NCBI GenBank assembly: GCA_950295325.1
Contig: OX485807.1
Coordinates: forward strand, 46,550,796 to 46,614,795
Source: Polytrichum commune
Taxonomy: Eukaryota > Streptophyta > Polytrichopsida > Polytrichales > Polytrichaceae
Length of the DNA stretch: 64,000 bases
Direction of reading: 5' to 3'
In this document: positions 20,499-32,417 of the stretch, piece after piece
How positions within the stretch are numbered: the first letter of the stretch is position 1
Layout of the letters: every line of letters begins with the position of its first letter
Translations under genes and position numbers: made by a program
The notes under the pieces: model-generated
Told to the model about the DNA's origin: nothing
What the model saw: only the letters and a program-made list of their open reading frames with translations
The model's database searches: none

Positions 20499-20862
20499 CT
20501 TCGTCCATCTTGATGGTGAAAAACTTGCGCCTAATGAACAAGATGTTGGACAAGCTTTTGGTTTCGTGGATGTTGCACAACGTCTTCCACGCTTCCGCCG
20601 GTCCTTTACACCCTTTGATGTGCGCCAACTCCTTGTCCACCAAGCTCGTGGCAATGATGGCGAAGGCTTTCTTGCATCGACGCTCGTACGCCTTCTTCAC
20701 CTCGTCGCTCGCCGTGGACGGTGGCGGCAACTCCGAACCCTCCACGATCTCCCAAAGGTCTTTGGTGGACATCACCATCTCCAACTTGAACTTGTAGAGG
20801 TTGAAGTTGTCGCCGCCGAACTTGTCGAGCGTGATGTGGCCATCGCCCTCACTAGAAGCCAT
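20499..20862 (-). pseudogene. 5' end of gag (element E)
   Basis: About 121 codons from MASSEGDG through FFTIKMDE, identical in protein to the same part of N. The frame then runs into the LTR of D and stops at 20467. Confidence 0.92.
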
Positions 20863-20977
20863 TTTGCAACTCAAATGCAAGCTCCCACTCACTTAATGTA
20901 CCACGAGGGCTAAAAAACCCTCCAAAATTTTAGAATTTGATTTTAAACTTTGGAATTAATTCAAGGTTCTCACACAC

Positions 20978-21677
20978 TCAAGTCAGCACCTTTCCACTCC
21001 AAAGCTAAGCCAAATGACTACATAACCATCAAAAGGCCAAAACTAAGCCTTTTGGAACTCAAAACACCTCAAAGTTAGTTTCGAATGGATGGATCTCTCA
21101 AGTCAGCACCTTTCCACTCCAAAACTAAGCCAAATAACTAGATAACCATCAAAAAACCACAACTAAGCTTTTTGGAACTCAAAACACCTCAAAGTTAGTC
21201 TTGAATGGATGGATCTCTCAAGTGAGCACCTTTCCACTCCAAAACTAAGCCAAATAACTACATAACCATCAAAAAGCCAAAACTAAGCCTTTTGGAACTC
21301 AAAACACCTCAAAGTTAGTTTTGAATGGATGGATCTCTCAAGTCAGCACCTTTCCACTCCAAAACTAAGCCAAATAACTACATAACCATCAAAAAGCCAA
21401 AACTAAGCCTTTTGGAACTCAAAACACCTCAAAGTTAATTTTGAATGGATGGATCTCTCAAGTCAGCACCTTTCCACTCCAAAACTAAGCTTAATAACTA
21501 CATAACCATCAAAAAGCCACACCTAAGCCTTTTGGAACTCAAAACACTTCAAAGTAAGCATAGAATGGATGGATCTCTCAAGTCAGCACCTTTCCACTCC
21601 AAAACTAAGCTTAATAACTACATAACCGTCAAAAAGCCACACCTAAGCCTTTTGGAACTCAAAACACCTCAAACCCT
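20978..21677 (-). repeat. 120-bp leader tandem repeats, about 5.8 units (element E)
   Basis: Mixed subtypes as in D, in the same order but with about two fewer units. Confidence 0.92.
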
Positions 21678-21913
21678 CAAAATGCGAATCGATCTCACAT
21701 AAACATTCAAGATACAATGAACCTCAACCTAAGGTGTCCTCCACGCTGGTCCAAGTGTCCAAGAATGCTCCAAGGCGCTCCAAAAGTGGTCCAAAACTCC
21801 AAAACTCCACCAAAAGCTTGAAACACCTCCAAATCGCCTCCGATCAGATCCGGCTCTCTCCTACCTCTTCCTAAGTTGATCTCTAAGCTCTAAAGCAAAG
21901 TGGGCCCATAACC

Positions 21914-22105
21914 TATTGGGAAATGAGAGGAAGAAGCAAAGAGATCAGCGTAGCAAGCAAGAACACAATACACAATGGTTGCATACAATGGAGAGAGTGA
22001 TTAGCTCCTCCCCTTATGCCTTTATATATATGTATGGGTTAGGACCAGCGTAGACAACCCATATGGGACAATGTCACCATTGCAACCTAACACTATCTTC
22101 CAATA
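21914..22105 (-). repeat. LTR shared by element E (5') and element F (3')
   Basis: 192 bp, type-2. PBS complement at 21900-21913 on one side, the end of the F polyprotein (stop at 22093) on the other. Confidence 0.92.
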
Positions 22106-23972
22106 CTCCCACTTTGCGAGGTGGCATTGTACTCCAACCCCATTATTTCACTTAACATCTCATGCCTATCCCTCGCTAAAGCCTTTGTAAGAATATCCGC
22201 TACCATATATTGCGTTGGACAATATTCTAGCTCTACAACATTGTTTTCCATTTTCTCTCTAATAAAATGATGTTGCACATCTATATGTTTTGACCTATCA
22301 TGGTTGGTTGGGTTCTTAGCTAATGCCATAGAACCTTGGTTGTCGCACATCATGGTTGTCGCCTCCTCTTGTGCACAACCTACATCCTCCATTAGTTGCC
22401 TTAGCCAAATGGCCTCCCTCGTGCATCGGTTCATGGCCATGTACTCCGCCTCCATTGAGGATTGAGCCACCGTTTGTTGTCGTTTGCTATTCCACGTCAC
22501 GGCCCCGTCTCCAACGAAGAAAACGTATCCGGAAGTAGACCTTCGGTTTTCCACATCGCCGGCCCAATCCGCGTCCGAATAACCTTTAAGGTTTATGTGT
22601 TGTCCTCCGATGCGCAACCTCATATCAATGGTGCCTTTCAAGTATCGCATAATTCGTTTCACGGCCATCCAATGCATCGGACCCGGTTGCGACATAAACC
22701 AACTTACCACGCTTACTGCGAATGCGAGGTCCGGTCTTGTGGCCACCATTGCGTACATCAACGACCCCACCGCCCTTTGGTACGGAATGTCCTTCATTTC
22801 GTGTGAATGCTCCTCGTATTCCTCCTCCGAAAGCTTCGCCAATGAGGTCTTGGTGTCGAGCGGGGTTGAGATGGGCTTGCAATCACTCATGCCGAATCGC
22901 TCCAAAATGGTTTCGATGTAGCTTCGTTGATGCATGGTGATGGTGCGCGTCTTCCTATCCCGCTCGAAATGGACTCCGAGGAAGAAATGCAACTCGCCGA
23001 GGTCGCTCATCTCGAACTCCTTCTCGAGGCTAGATTTCAACTCGTTGATCACGTCCACGTTGCTTGCCAAGATGATGAGGTCGTCTACATATATGATTAC
23101 GATCACAATGTAGTGGCAAGTTTGTAACACGTACAACGAGTGGTCCGCATGGCTCCTCGTAAAGCCTTTGTTCACAAAGAATATGTGAATGCACTCGTAC
23201 CACGCTCGTCCGGATTGCTTCAATCCGTAGAGCGATTTCCCCAACTTGCATACGAGGTGTTCTCGGCCTTTTTGGACAAACCCCTCCGGTTGCTCCATGT
23301 AGATGACCACGTGCAATTCGTCGTTCAAGAATGCGGTCTTGACGTCCATTTGATGTATCTCCAAGCCCATGGCCGCCGCCATTGCGAGGATGACCCTAAT
23401 GGTGTTGAATTTGGCCACGGGTGCGAAAGTCTCGCCGAAATCCACACCTTCCACTTGCGAGCACCCCTTGGCCACCAACCTCGCTTTAAACCGAACTACC
23501 ATACCGTTGGCATCCTTCTTCGTGCGAAACACCCACTTGCATTTCACGGCCTTGCGGCCCTTCGGCAATGGAACCAACTCCCACGTGGCGTTGGCTATGA
23601 GAGATTCGTACTCCTCTTGCATAGCCGACTCCCACTCGCTCGCATCACTCGATTCAAATGCTTCTCTCAAGTTTCTAGGTTCCCCAACCATTGCTATGTT
23701 TGCGTGCTCATCGTCTTCGGGTTGCGGAATGTGGTTCTTCCACCATTCCCCAAGAGGTTTGCGTGGCCTATCCGGATACCTAGAATTGCCTATGGTCTCA
23801 TTGCCATCTTGCGGTGGTGGAGGTGGTTTGGTTGCGGTTTTCTTACCGGCGTTAAGTTTCGATGCCTCCGCGCTCGAGTGGATTTCGCGGCCGGTACTTC
23901 AGCCTTCGACTCGTCCTCAATGTTCGGCTCCTCCTCGTCCGGCTCCCAAACGTCGCCGCTCGCCTCCAACTC
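22093..23972 (-). pseudogene. RT-RNase H part of a copia polyprotein (element F)
   Basis: About 532 uninterrupted codons from MVGEPRNLRE to the normal end SGSIGR cover RT (YVDDLIILASN) and RNase H (SDADWAGD). Upstream, a one-base deletion near 23873 (CGCGCTCGAG where other copies have CGCGCTACGAG) shifts the frame in the linker. FLNGEL is changed to FLNDEL and VVSRFM to VVSWFM. No gag, protease or integrase remains. Confidence 0.9.
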
Positions 23973-24164
23973 TATTGGGAAATGAGAGGAAGAAGCAAAG
24001 AGATCAGCGTAGGAAGCAAGAACACAATACACAATGGTTGCATACAATGGAGAGAGTGATTAGCTCCTCCCCTTATGCCTTTATTTATATGTATGGGTTA
24101 GGACCAGCGTAGACAACCCATATGGGACAATGTCACCGTTGCAACCTAACACTAATTTCCAATA
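23973..24164 (-). repeat. 3' LTR of element G
   Basis: 192 bp, type-2, terminus TATTGGAAATTAG. It interrupts the linker of F. Confidence 0.92.
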
Positions 24165-24421
24165 CTCCCACTTTGCGAGGTGGCATTGTTCTCCAACCTC
24201 ATTATTTCACTTAACCCCTCATGCCTATCTCTCGCTAAAGCCTTTGTTAGAATGTCCGCTACCATATATTGCGTTGGACAATATTCTAACTCTACAATTT
24301 TGTTTTCAATTTTTTTTCTAATGAAATGATGTTGCACATCTATATGCTTCGACCTATCATGGTTGGTTGGGTTCTTAGCTAATGCCATAGAACCTTGGTT
24401 GTCGCACATGATGGTCGTGGC
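24152..24421 (-). pseudogene. C-terminal RNase H fragment (element G)
   Basis: About 88 codons covering CDNQGSMALAKNPTNH to the end. The normal GR end is GN here because the LTR terminus is mutated. Confidence 0.88.
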
Positions 24422-24423
24422 CT

Positions 24424-27400
24424 ATGAAGGACGAGGACGTGGTCATGACCTTGCTCGATAGCCTACCACCCTCGTTCGAGCATTTGATCACCGCATTGGA
24501 GACGCGCCCCATTTGGAGCTCAAGTTGGACTTCATCACCGCACGTCTCCTGCACGAGGTGTCCAAGAGGAAGGAGAAGGAGCCTCAAGGCGACGATGCGG
24601 CTATGTTGTCCCGCCAACATCGAGCGTTCGACAACAACGAGAGGCGCGGCGACAGCCCGAGGTGCTACAATTGTGGTAAGTTGGGCCACATTGCTCGTAA
24701 TTGTCGAATGAAACGCAAGGCGAACGCAAACATGGCAAGGGCGAGTGATGATTTTGCATTTGTAGCAAGAGATGGGGCGTCTAAAAGCTCCGCCACTAGA
24801 TAGATCGTGGATTCGGGGGCCTCGCAACACATGACACCACATAAGCATTTTTTCGACACTTACGAACCCGTCACGGGTCGCAAAGTGTTTATGGGTGATA
24901 ACGGCATGGTAGATGCCGTAGGCAAAGCCTCCATACTAGTGGAAACACGCGTGAAAGGCCGTGTGCGGAGCATTAAAATGCACGACGTGCTTCATGTGCC
25001 GAAAATGCATTCCAACTTGCTTTCGTTGAGCAAGCTCATTTCGAGGGGTTTGAAAGTGCATTTCAACTCGTTGGGATGCGTGGTGAGGGCGAGCAACGGC
25101 GAGATGTTGGGCGTGGCGTCGTTGGAGTCCAATTTGTACCAATTGGACACCAACGTGTTGAATGGGGCCGAAACGAGTTCTTTGGCGCATTCCGAGGCCA
25201 ACTCGCATCCTTTGGAGCTTTGGCACAAGAGGTTGGGGCATTTCAACGCCAATAGCGTGAAAATGCTCCAAAGCATGGTGAGCGGGATGGACGCGGGAGC
25301 GGCGCAAGGCGACGTGCATTCCTTCGCGTGCGAAGGATGTGTGGAGGGCAAACAAGCGAGGCGACCATTCCCCACGGACGGAGGCACCCGCGCCACCAAG
25401 ATCTTGGAGCTCGTGCATTCCGACGTGTGCGGGCCGATGAAAACGGCGTCCATTGGAGGCGCAAGGTATTTTCTCACCTTCATTGACGATTTCTCACGCA
25501 AGATTTGGGTGTACGTGCTCAAGTCCAAGAAGGAGGTGTTGGCAAGGTTCAAAGAATGGAAAACCTTGGTGGAGAGGCAATCGGAGCACGTAGTGAAGGT
25601 TCTTAGGTCGGATAACGGGGGAGAATACATTTCAAAGGCATTTGATGATTTCTTGAGCAAACATGGCATTGCACGTGAAACCTCCTCACCTTACACGCCG
25701 CAACAAAACGGCGTGGCGGAGCGAGCCAACCGCACCATTGTGGAGATGGCACGGTCCATGATTCATGCCCAACGCCTCGGCCACGAATTTTGGGCGGAGG
25801 CGGTGTGCAATGCGGCGTACGTACGCAACCGGTGTCCCACCAAGGCGGTTGAAGGAATGACACCCGAGGAGGCGTGGAGCGGGAGGATGCCGCACGTGTC
25901 GCACATGCGGGTGTTCGGATGTGTGGCTTACGCGAAGGTGCCGGATCAAAGGCGAACGAAGTTGGATGCGAAGGGCGTCAAGTGTTTGTTCCTCGGATAT
26001 TGCGAAGGCACCAAGGCGTATCGGCTCATGTGCTTGAAGACGAAGAAAATCATCAAGAGTCCGGACGTGGTGTTTTTCGAAGACAAAACGCATTTGGAGG
26101 ATCGTCCAAGTGGGAGAGTTGATGAAGTACCGACGGTGAAGGTGGACATATCTCCCAAATCGGAAGCGGAGGAATTGGAGGCGAGCGGCGACGTTTCGGA
26201 GCCGGACGAGGAGGAGCCGAACATTGAGGACGAGTCGGAGGCCGAAGTACCGGCCGCGAAATCCACTCGTAGCGCGGAGGCATCGAAACTTAACGCCGGT
26301 AAGAAAACCGCAACCAAACCACCTCCACCACCGCAAGATGGCAATGAGACCATAGGCAATTCTAGGTATCCGGATAGGCCACGCAAACCTCTTGGGGAAT
26401 GGTGGAAGAACCACATTCCGCAACCCGAAGACGATGAGCACGCAAACATAGCAATGGTTGGGGAACCTAGAAACTTGAGAGAAGCATTTGAATCGAGTGA
26501 TGCGAGCGAGTGGGAGTCGGCTATGCAAGAGGAGTACGAATCTCTCATAGCCAACGCCACGTGGGAGTTGGTTCCATTGCCGAAGGGCCGCAAGGCCGTG
26601 AAATGCAAGTGGGTGTTTCGCACGAAGAAGGATGCCAACGGTACGGTAGTTCGGTTCAAAGCGAGGTTGGTGGCCAAGGGGTGCTCGCAAGTGGAAGGTG
26701 TGGATTTCGGCGAGACTTTCGCACCCGTGGCCAAATTCAACACCATTAGGGTCATCCTCGCAATGGCGGCGGCCATGGGCTTGGAGATACATCAAATGGA
26801 CGTCAAGACCGCATTCTTGAACGGCGAATTGCACGTGGTCATCTACATGGAGCAACCGGAGGGGTTTGTACAAAAAGGCCGAGAGCACCTCGTATGCAAG
26901 TTGGGGAAATCGCTCTACGGATTAAAGCAATCCGGACGAGCGTGGTACGAGTGCATTCACATATTCTTTGTGAACAAAGGCTTTACGAGGAGCCATGCGG
27001 ATCACTCGTTGTATGTTTTGCAAACTTGCAACTACATTGTGATTGTCATCATATATGTGGACGACCTCGTGATTTTGTCGGACGACGTGGACATGATCAA
27101 CGAGTTGAAGGCTAGCCTCGAGCGCGAATTCGAGATGAGCGACCTCGGCGAGTTGCATTTCTTCCTCGGCGTTCATTTCGAGAGGGATAGGAGGTCGCGC
27201 ACCATCACCATGCATCAACGAAGCTACATCGAAACCATTTTGGAGCGATTCGGCATGAGTGATTGCAAGCCCATCGCAACCCCGCTCGACACCAAGACAT
27301 CGTTGCCGAAGCTTTCGGATGACGAGCACGAAGAGCATTTGCATGAAATGAAGGACGTTCCATACCAAGAGGCGGTGGGGTCGTTGATGTACGCAATGGT

Positions 27401-28052
27401 GGCCACAAGACCGGACCTCGCATTTGCGGTAAGCGTGGTAAGCCGCTATATGTCGAAACCGGGTCCGATGCATTGGATGGCGGTCAAACGGATCATGCGC
27501 TACTTGAAGGGCACCTTAGATATGAAGTTGCGCATCGGAGGCAATCATATTAACGTCAAAGGGTATTCGGATGCGGATTGGGCCGGCGATGTGGAAAACC
27601 GTAGGTCCACGTCCGGGTACGTATTCTTTGTCGGAGACGGAGCCGTTTCGTGGAATAGCAAACGGCAACAAACGGTGGCACAATCAACAATGGAGGCGGA
27701 GTACATGGCCATGAACCGATGCACGAGGGAGGCCATTTGGCTAAGGCAATTAATGGAGGATGTAGGTTGTGTACAAGAAGAGGCCACGACCATCATGTGC
27801 AACAACCAAGGTTCTATGGCATTAGCTAAGAACCCAACCAACCATGATAGGTCGAAGCATATAGATGTGCAACACCATTTCATTAGAGAAAAGATTGAAA
27901 ACAAAATTGTAGAGTTAGAATATTGTCCAACGCAATATATGGTAGCGGACATTCTAACAAAGGCTTTAGCGAGAGATAGGCATGAGGGGTTAAGTAAAAT
28001 AATGGGGTTGGAGTACAATGCCACCTCGCAAAGTGGGAGTATTGCAAGATAG
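24424..28052 (+). pseudogene. Broken Gag-Pol polyprotein (element H)
   Basis: Starts at KDEDVVMTL in Gag. A one-base deletion near 24511 (CATTTGGAGC for CATTTCGGAGC) shifts the frame. A nonsense codon at 24801-24803 replaces the Trp before the protease motif IVDSGASQ. From 24807 there are about 1081 open codons: protease, integrase, RT (YVDDLVILSDD) and RNase H. A further change is CDNQG to CNNQG, which loses a conserved RNase H aspartate. Not functional. Confidence 0.92.
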
Positions 28053-28231
28053 TGTTAGGTTGCATCGGTGACATTGTCCCATATGGGTTGTCTACGCTGG
28101 TCCTAACCCATACATATAAATAAAGGCATAAGGGGAGGAGCTAATCACTCTCTCCATTGTATGCAACCATTGTGTATTGTGTTCTTGCTTGCTACGCTGA
28201 TCTCTTTGCTTCTTCCTCTCATTTAACAATA
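28040..28231 (+). repeat. 3' LTR of element H
   Basis: 192 bp, type-2, starts TATTGCAAG like the 3' LTR of D and ends AACAATA. Confidence 0.92.
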
Positions 28232-28594
28232 AGAGATCCATCCATTCTATGCTTACTTTGAGGTGTTTTGAGTTCCAAAAGGCTTAGTTGTGGCTTTTTG
28301 ATGGTTATATAGTTATTTGGCTTAGTTTTGGATTGGAAAGGTGCTGACTTGAGAGATCCATCCATTCTATGCTTACTTTGAGGTGTTTTGAGTTCCAAAA
28401 GGCTTAGTTGTGGCTTTTTGATGGTTATATAGTTATTTGGCTTAGCTTTGGAGTGGAAAGGTGCTGACTTGAGAGATCCATCCATTCTATGCTTACTTTG
28501 AGGTGTTTTGAGTTCCAAAAGGCTTAGTTGTGGCTTTTTGATGGTTATATAGTTATTTGGCTTAGCTTTGGAGTGGAAAGGTGCTGACTTGAGT
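28232..28594 (+). repeat. 120-bp leader tandem repeats, about 3 units (element I)
   Basis: Type I subtype (TCTATGCTTACTTTG). The array is cut at its 5' side by the LTR of H. Confidence 0.92.
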
Positions 28595-28707
28595 GTGTGA
28601 GAACCTTGAATTAATTCCAAAGTTTAAAATCATTTTCTAAACTTCCTTGAGGGTTTCTAAGCCCTTGTACTACATTGAGTGAGTGGGAGCTTGCATTCGC
28701 TTTGAAA

Positions 28708-31700
28708 ATGGCTTCTAGGGAAAACGATGGACTTATATCGGTTGACAAGTTCGGTGGCGAGAACTTCAACCTCTATAAGTTCAAATTGGAGATGGCCATG
28801 TCCACCAAAGATCTTTGGGAGATCGTGGATGATTCGGAGTTGCCACCGCCTTCTACGGCGAGCGACGAAGTCAAGAAGGCGTACGAGCGACGATGCAAGA
28901 AAGCCTTCGCCATCATTGCCATGAGTTTGGTGGACAAGGAGTTGGCGCACATCAAAGGATGCAAGGGACCCGCGGAAGCGTGGAAGACCTTGTGCAACAT
29001 CCACGAAACCAAAAGCTTGTCCAACATCTTGTTCATAAGGCGCAAGTTCTTCACCATCAAGATGGACGAGGGCGACGACATCCTCACGCACATCAACAAG
29101 GTAAAATCTCTTGCGGACCAACTCACGTGCTTGGAGGTGCCTATGAAGGACGAGGACGTGGTCATGACCTTGCTCGATAGCCTACCGCCCTCGTTCGAGC
29201 ATTTGATCACCGCATTGGAGACGCGCCCCATTTCGGAGCTCAAGTTGGACTTCATCACCGCACGTCTCATGCACGAGGTGTCCAAGAGGAAGGAGAAGGA
29301 GCCTCAAGGCGACGATGCGGCCATGTTGTCCCGCCAACATCGAGCGTTCGACAACAACGAGAGGCGCGGCGACGGCCCGAGGTGCTACAATTGTGGTAAG
29401 TTGGGCCACATTGCTCGTAATTGTCGAATGAAACGCAAGGCGACGTGCATTCCTTCGCATGCGAAGGATGTGTGGAGGGCAAACAAGCGAGGCGACCATT
29501 CCCCACGGACGGAGGCACCCGCGCCACCAAGATCTTGGAGCTCGTGCATTCCGACGTGTGCGGGCCGATGAAAACGGCGTCCATCGGGGGCGCAAGGTAT
29601 TTTCTCACCTTCATTGACGATTTCTCGCGCAAGATTTGGGTGTACGTGCTCAAGTCCAAGAAGGAGGTGTTGGCAAGGTTCAAAGAATGGAAAACCTTGG
29701 TGGAGAGGCAATCGGAGCACGTAGTGAAGGTTCTTAGGTCGGATAACGGGGGGGAATACATTTCAAAGGCATTTGATGATTTCTTGAGCAAACATGGCAT
29801 TGCACGTGAAACCTCCTCACCTTACACGCCCCAACAAAACGGCGTGGCGGAGCGAGCCAACCGGACCATTGTGGAGATGGCACGGTCCATGATTCATGCC
29901 CAACGCCTCGGCCACGAATTTTGGGCGGAGGCGGTGTGCAATGCGGCGTACGTACGCAACCGGTGTCCCACCAAGGCGGTTGAAGGAATGACACCCGAGG
30001 AGGCGTGGAGCGGGAGGATGCCGCACGTGTCGCACATGCGGGTGTTCGGATGCGTGGCTTACGCGAAGGTGCCGGATCAAAGGCGAACGAAGTTGGATGC
30101 GAAGGGCGTCAAGTGTTTGTTCCTCGGATATTGCGAAGGCACCAAGGCGTATCGGCTCATGTGCTTGGAGACGAAGAAAATCATCAAGAGTCCGGACGTG
30201 GTGTTTTTCGAGGACAAAACGCATTTGGAGGATTGTCCAAGTGGGAGAGTTGATGAAGTACCGACGGTGAAGGTGGACATATCTCCCAAATCGGAAGCGG
30301 AGGAGTTGGAGGCGAGCGGCGACGTTTCGGAGCCGGACGAGGAGGAGCCGAACATTGAGGACGAGTCGGAGGCCGAAGTACCGGCCGCGAAATCCACTCG
30401 TAGCGCGGAGGCATCGAAACTTAACGCCGGTAAGAAAACCGCAACCAAACCACCTCCACCACCGCAAGATGGCAATGAGACCATAGGCAATTCTAGGTAT
30501 CCGGATAGGCCACGCAAACCTCTTGGGGAATGGTGGAAGAACCACATTCCGCAACCCGAAGACGATGAGCACGCAAACATAGCAATGGTTGGGGAACCTA
30601 GAAACTTGAGAGAAGCATTTGAATCGAGTGATGCGAGCGAGTGGGAGTCGGCTATGCAAGAGGAGTACGAATCTCTCATAGCCAACGCCACGTGGGAGTT
30701 GGTTCCATTGCCGAAGGGCCGCAAGGCCGTGAAATGCAAGTGGGTGTTTCGCACGAAGAAGGATGCCAACGGTACGGTAGTTCGGTTCAAAGCGAGGTTG
30801 GTGGCCAAGGGGTGCTCGCAAGTGGAAGGTGTGGATTTCGGCGAGACTTTCGCACCCGTGGCCAAATTCAACACCATTAGGGTCATCCTCGCAATGGCGG
30901 CGGCCATGGGCTTGGAGATACATCAAATGGACGTCAAGACCGCATTCTTGAACGGCGAATTGCACGTGGTCATCTACATGGAGCAACCGGAGGGGTTTGT
31001 CCAAAAAGGCCGAGAGCACCTCGTATGCAAGTTGGGGAAATCGCTCTACGGATTGAAGCAATCCGGACGAGCGTGGTACGAGTGCATTCACATATTCTTT
31101 GTGAACAAAGGCTTTACGAGGAGCCATGCGGACCACTCGTTGTACGTGTTACAAACTTGCCACTACATTGTGATCGTAATCATATATGTAGACGACCTCA
31201 TCATCTTGGCAAGCAACGTGGACGTGATCAACGAGTTGAAATCTAGCCTCGAGAAGGAGTTCGAGATGAGCGACCTCGGCGAGTTGCAATTTTTCCTCGG
31301 AGTCCATTTCGAGCGGGATAGGAGGACGCGCACCATCACCATGCATCAACGAAGCTACATCGAAACCATTTTGGAGCGATTCGGCATGAGTGATTGCAAG
31401 CCCATCTCAACCCCGCTCGACACCAAGACCTCATTGGCGAAGCTTTCGGAGGAGGAATACGAGAAGCATTCACACGAAATGAAGGACATTCCGTACCAAA
31501 GGGCGGTGGGGTCGTTGATGTACGCAATGGTGGCCACGAGACCGGACCTCGCATTCGCGGTAAGCGTGGTAAGTCGGTTTATGTCACAACCGGGTCCGAT
31601 GCATTGGATGGCCGTGAAACGAATCATGAGATACTTGAAAGGCACCATTGATATGAGGTTGCGCATCGGAGGACAACACATAAACCTTAAAGGTTATTCG

Positions 31701-32183
31701 GACGCGGATTGGGCCGGCGATGTGGAAAACCGAAGGTCTACCTCCGGATACGTTTTCTTCGTTGGAGACGGGGCCGTGACGTGGAATAGCAAACGACAAC
31801 TAACGGTGGCTCAATCCACAATGGAGGCGGAGTACATGGCCATGAACCGATGCACGAGGGAGGCCATTTGGCTAAGGCAACTAATGGAGGATGTAGGTTG
31901 TGCACAAGAGGAGGCGACAACCATGATGTGCGACAACCAAGGTTCTATGGCATTAGCTAAGAACCCAACCAACCATGATAGGTCAAAACATATAGATGTG
32001 CAACATCATTTTATTAGAGAGAAAATTGAAAACAATGTTGTAGAGCTAGAATATTGTCCAACGCAATATATGGTAGCGGATATTCTTACAAAGGCTTTAG
32101 CGAGGGATAGGCATGAGATGTTAAGTGAAATAATGGGGTTGGAATACAATGCCACCTCGCAAAGTGGGAGTATTGGAAGGTAG
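28708..32183 (+). pseudogene. Gag-Pol polyprotein with 589-bp deletion and frameshift (element I)
   Basis: Gag is open from ATG 28708 through the zinc knuckle, then at about 29436-29445 jumps to the region coding GDVHSFACEGC. The two breakpoints share the 10-bp word CGCAAGGCGA, which occurs 589 bp apart in intact copies (K, 40176 and 40765). 589 is not a multiple of three, so the frame shifts and stops at 29571. The downstream frame from about 29439 to 32183 encodes integrase, RT and RNase H without stops. Protease DSGA is absent. Confidence 0.93.
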
Positions 32184-32362
32184 TGTTAGGTTGCATCGGT
32201 GACATTGTCCCATATGGGTTGTCACGGCTGGTCCTAACCTACACATATAAATAAAGGCATAAGGGGAGGAGCTAATCACTCTCTCCATTGTATGCAATCC
32301 TTGTGTGTTGTGTTCTACCTTTCTACGCTGATGTCTTTGCTTTCTCCTCTCATTTCCCAATA
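32171..32362 (+). repeat. 3' LTR of element I
   Basis: 192 bp, type-1, canonical termini TATTGG and CCAATA. Confidence 0.93.
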
Positions 32363-32417
32363 TAGACAACCCATATGGGACAATGTCACCGATGCAACCT
32401 AACACTATCTTGCAATA
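32363..32417 (-). repeat. Stub of the 3' LTR of element J
   Basis: The outer 55 bp of a type-2 LTR with the terminus read as CTTGCAATA, truncated where element I begins. Confidence 0.88.

Larger units (their letters stand above)
20499..22105 (-). mobile_element. Copia-family element E, 5' fragment (type II)
   Basis: Has a 5' LTR (21914-22105), PBS (21900-21913), leader repeats (20978-21677) and about 120 codons of gag, then is cut at 20499 by the 5' LTR of D. Its 5' LTR is at the same time the 3' LTR of F, so E and F share one LTR as in products of LTR-LTR recombination. Confidence 0.88.
21914..23972 (-). mobile_element. Copia-family element F, 3' fragment (type I)
   Basis: Contains the linker, RT and RNase H part of a type I copy plus its 3' LTR. 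At 23972 the coding sequence is cut by the LTR of G. Confidence 0.88.
23973..24421 (-). mobile_element. Copia-family element G, 3' end only
   Basis: 3' LTR 23973-24164 and the last part of RNase H. At about 24421 the sequence switches to the plus strand and enters the gag of H, giving an inverted junction with only 2-3 bp of shared sequence. Confidence 0.85.
24422..28231 (+). mobile_element. Copia-family element H, 5'-truncated type I/II mosaic
   Basis: Begins in mid-gag at the inverted junction with G and runs to a 3' LTR at 28040-28231. The coding sequence is type I to about 26965 and type II from about 27002 (GCGGATCAC, then LSDDVDMINELKA), and the 3' LTR is type 2, so H is a recombinant. 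The LTR ends TTTAACAATA instead of TTTCCCAATA and is followed directly by leader repeats of I. Confidence 0.88.
28232..32362 (+). mobile_element. Copia-family element I, 5'-truncated, protease deleted (type I)
   Basis: Starts within a leader repeat, with no 5' LTR or PBS. The gag start, integrase, RT, RNase H and 3' LTR are present. A 589-bp deletion inside the ORF removes the end of the zinc-knuckle region, protease and most of the GAG-pre-integrase domain. Its right end lies inside the 3' LTR of J, leaving a 55-bp stub. Confidence 0.88.

Noticed and set aside
23973-28231. G and H as one inserted unit with a target duplication
   Set aside because: Left flank AACTC and right flank AGAGA do not match, and the two LTRs are of different subtypes.
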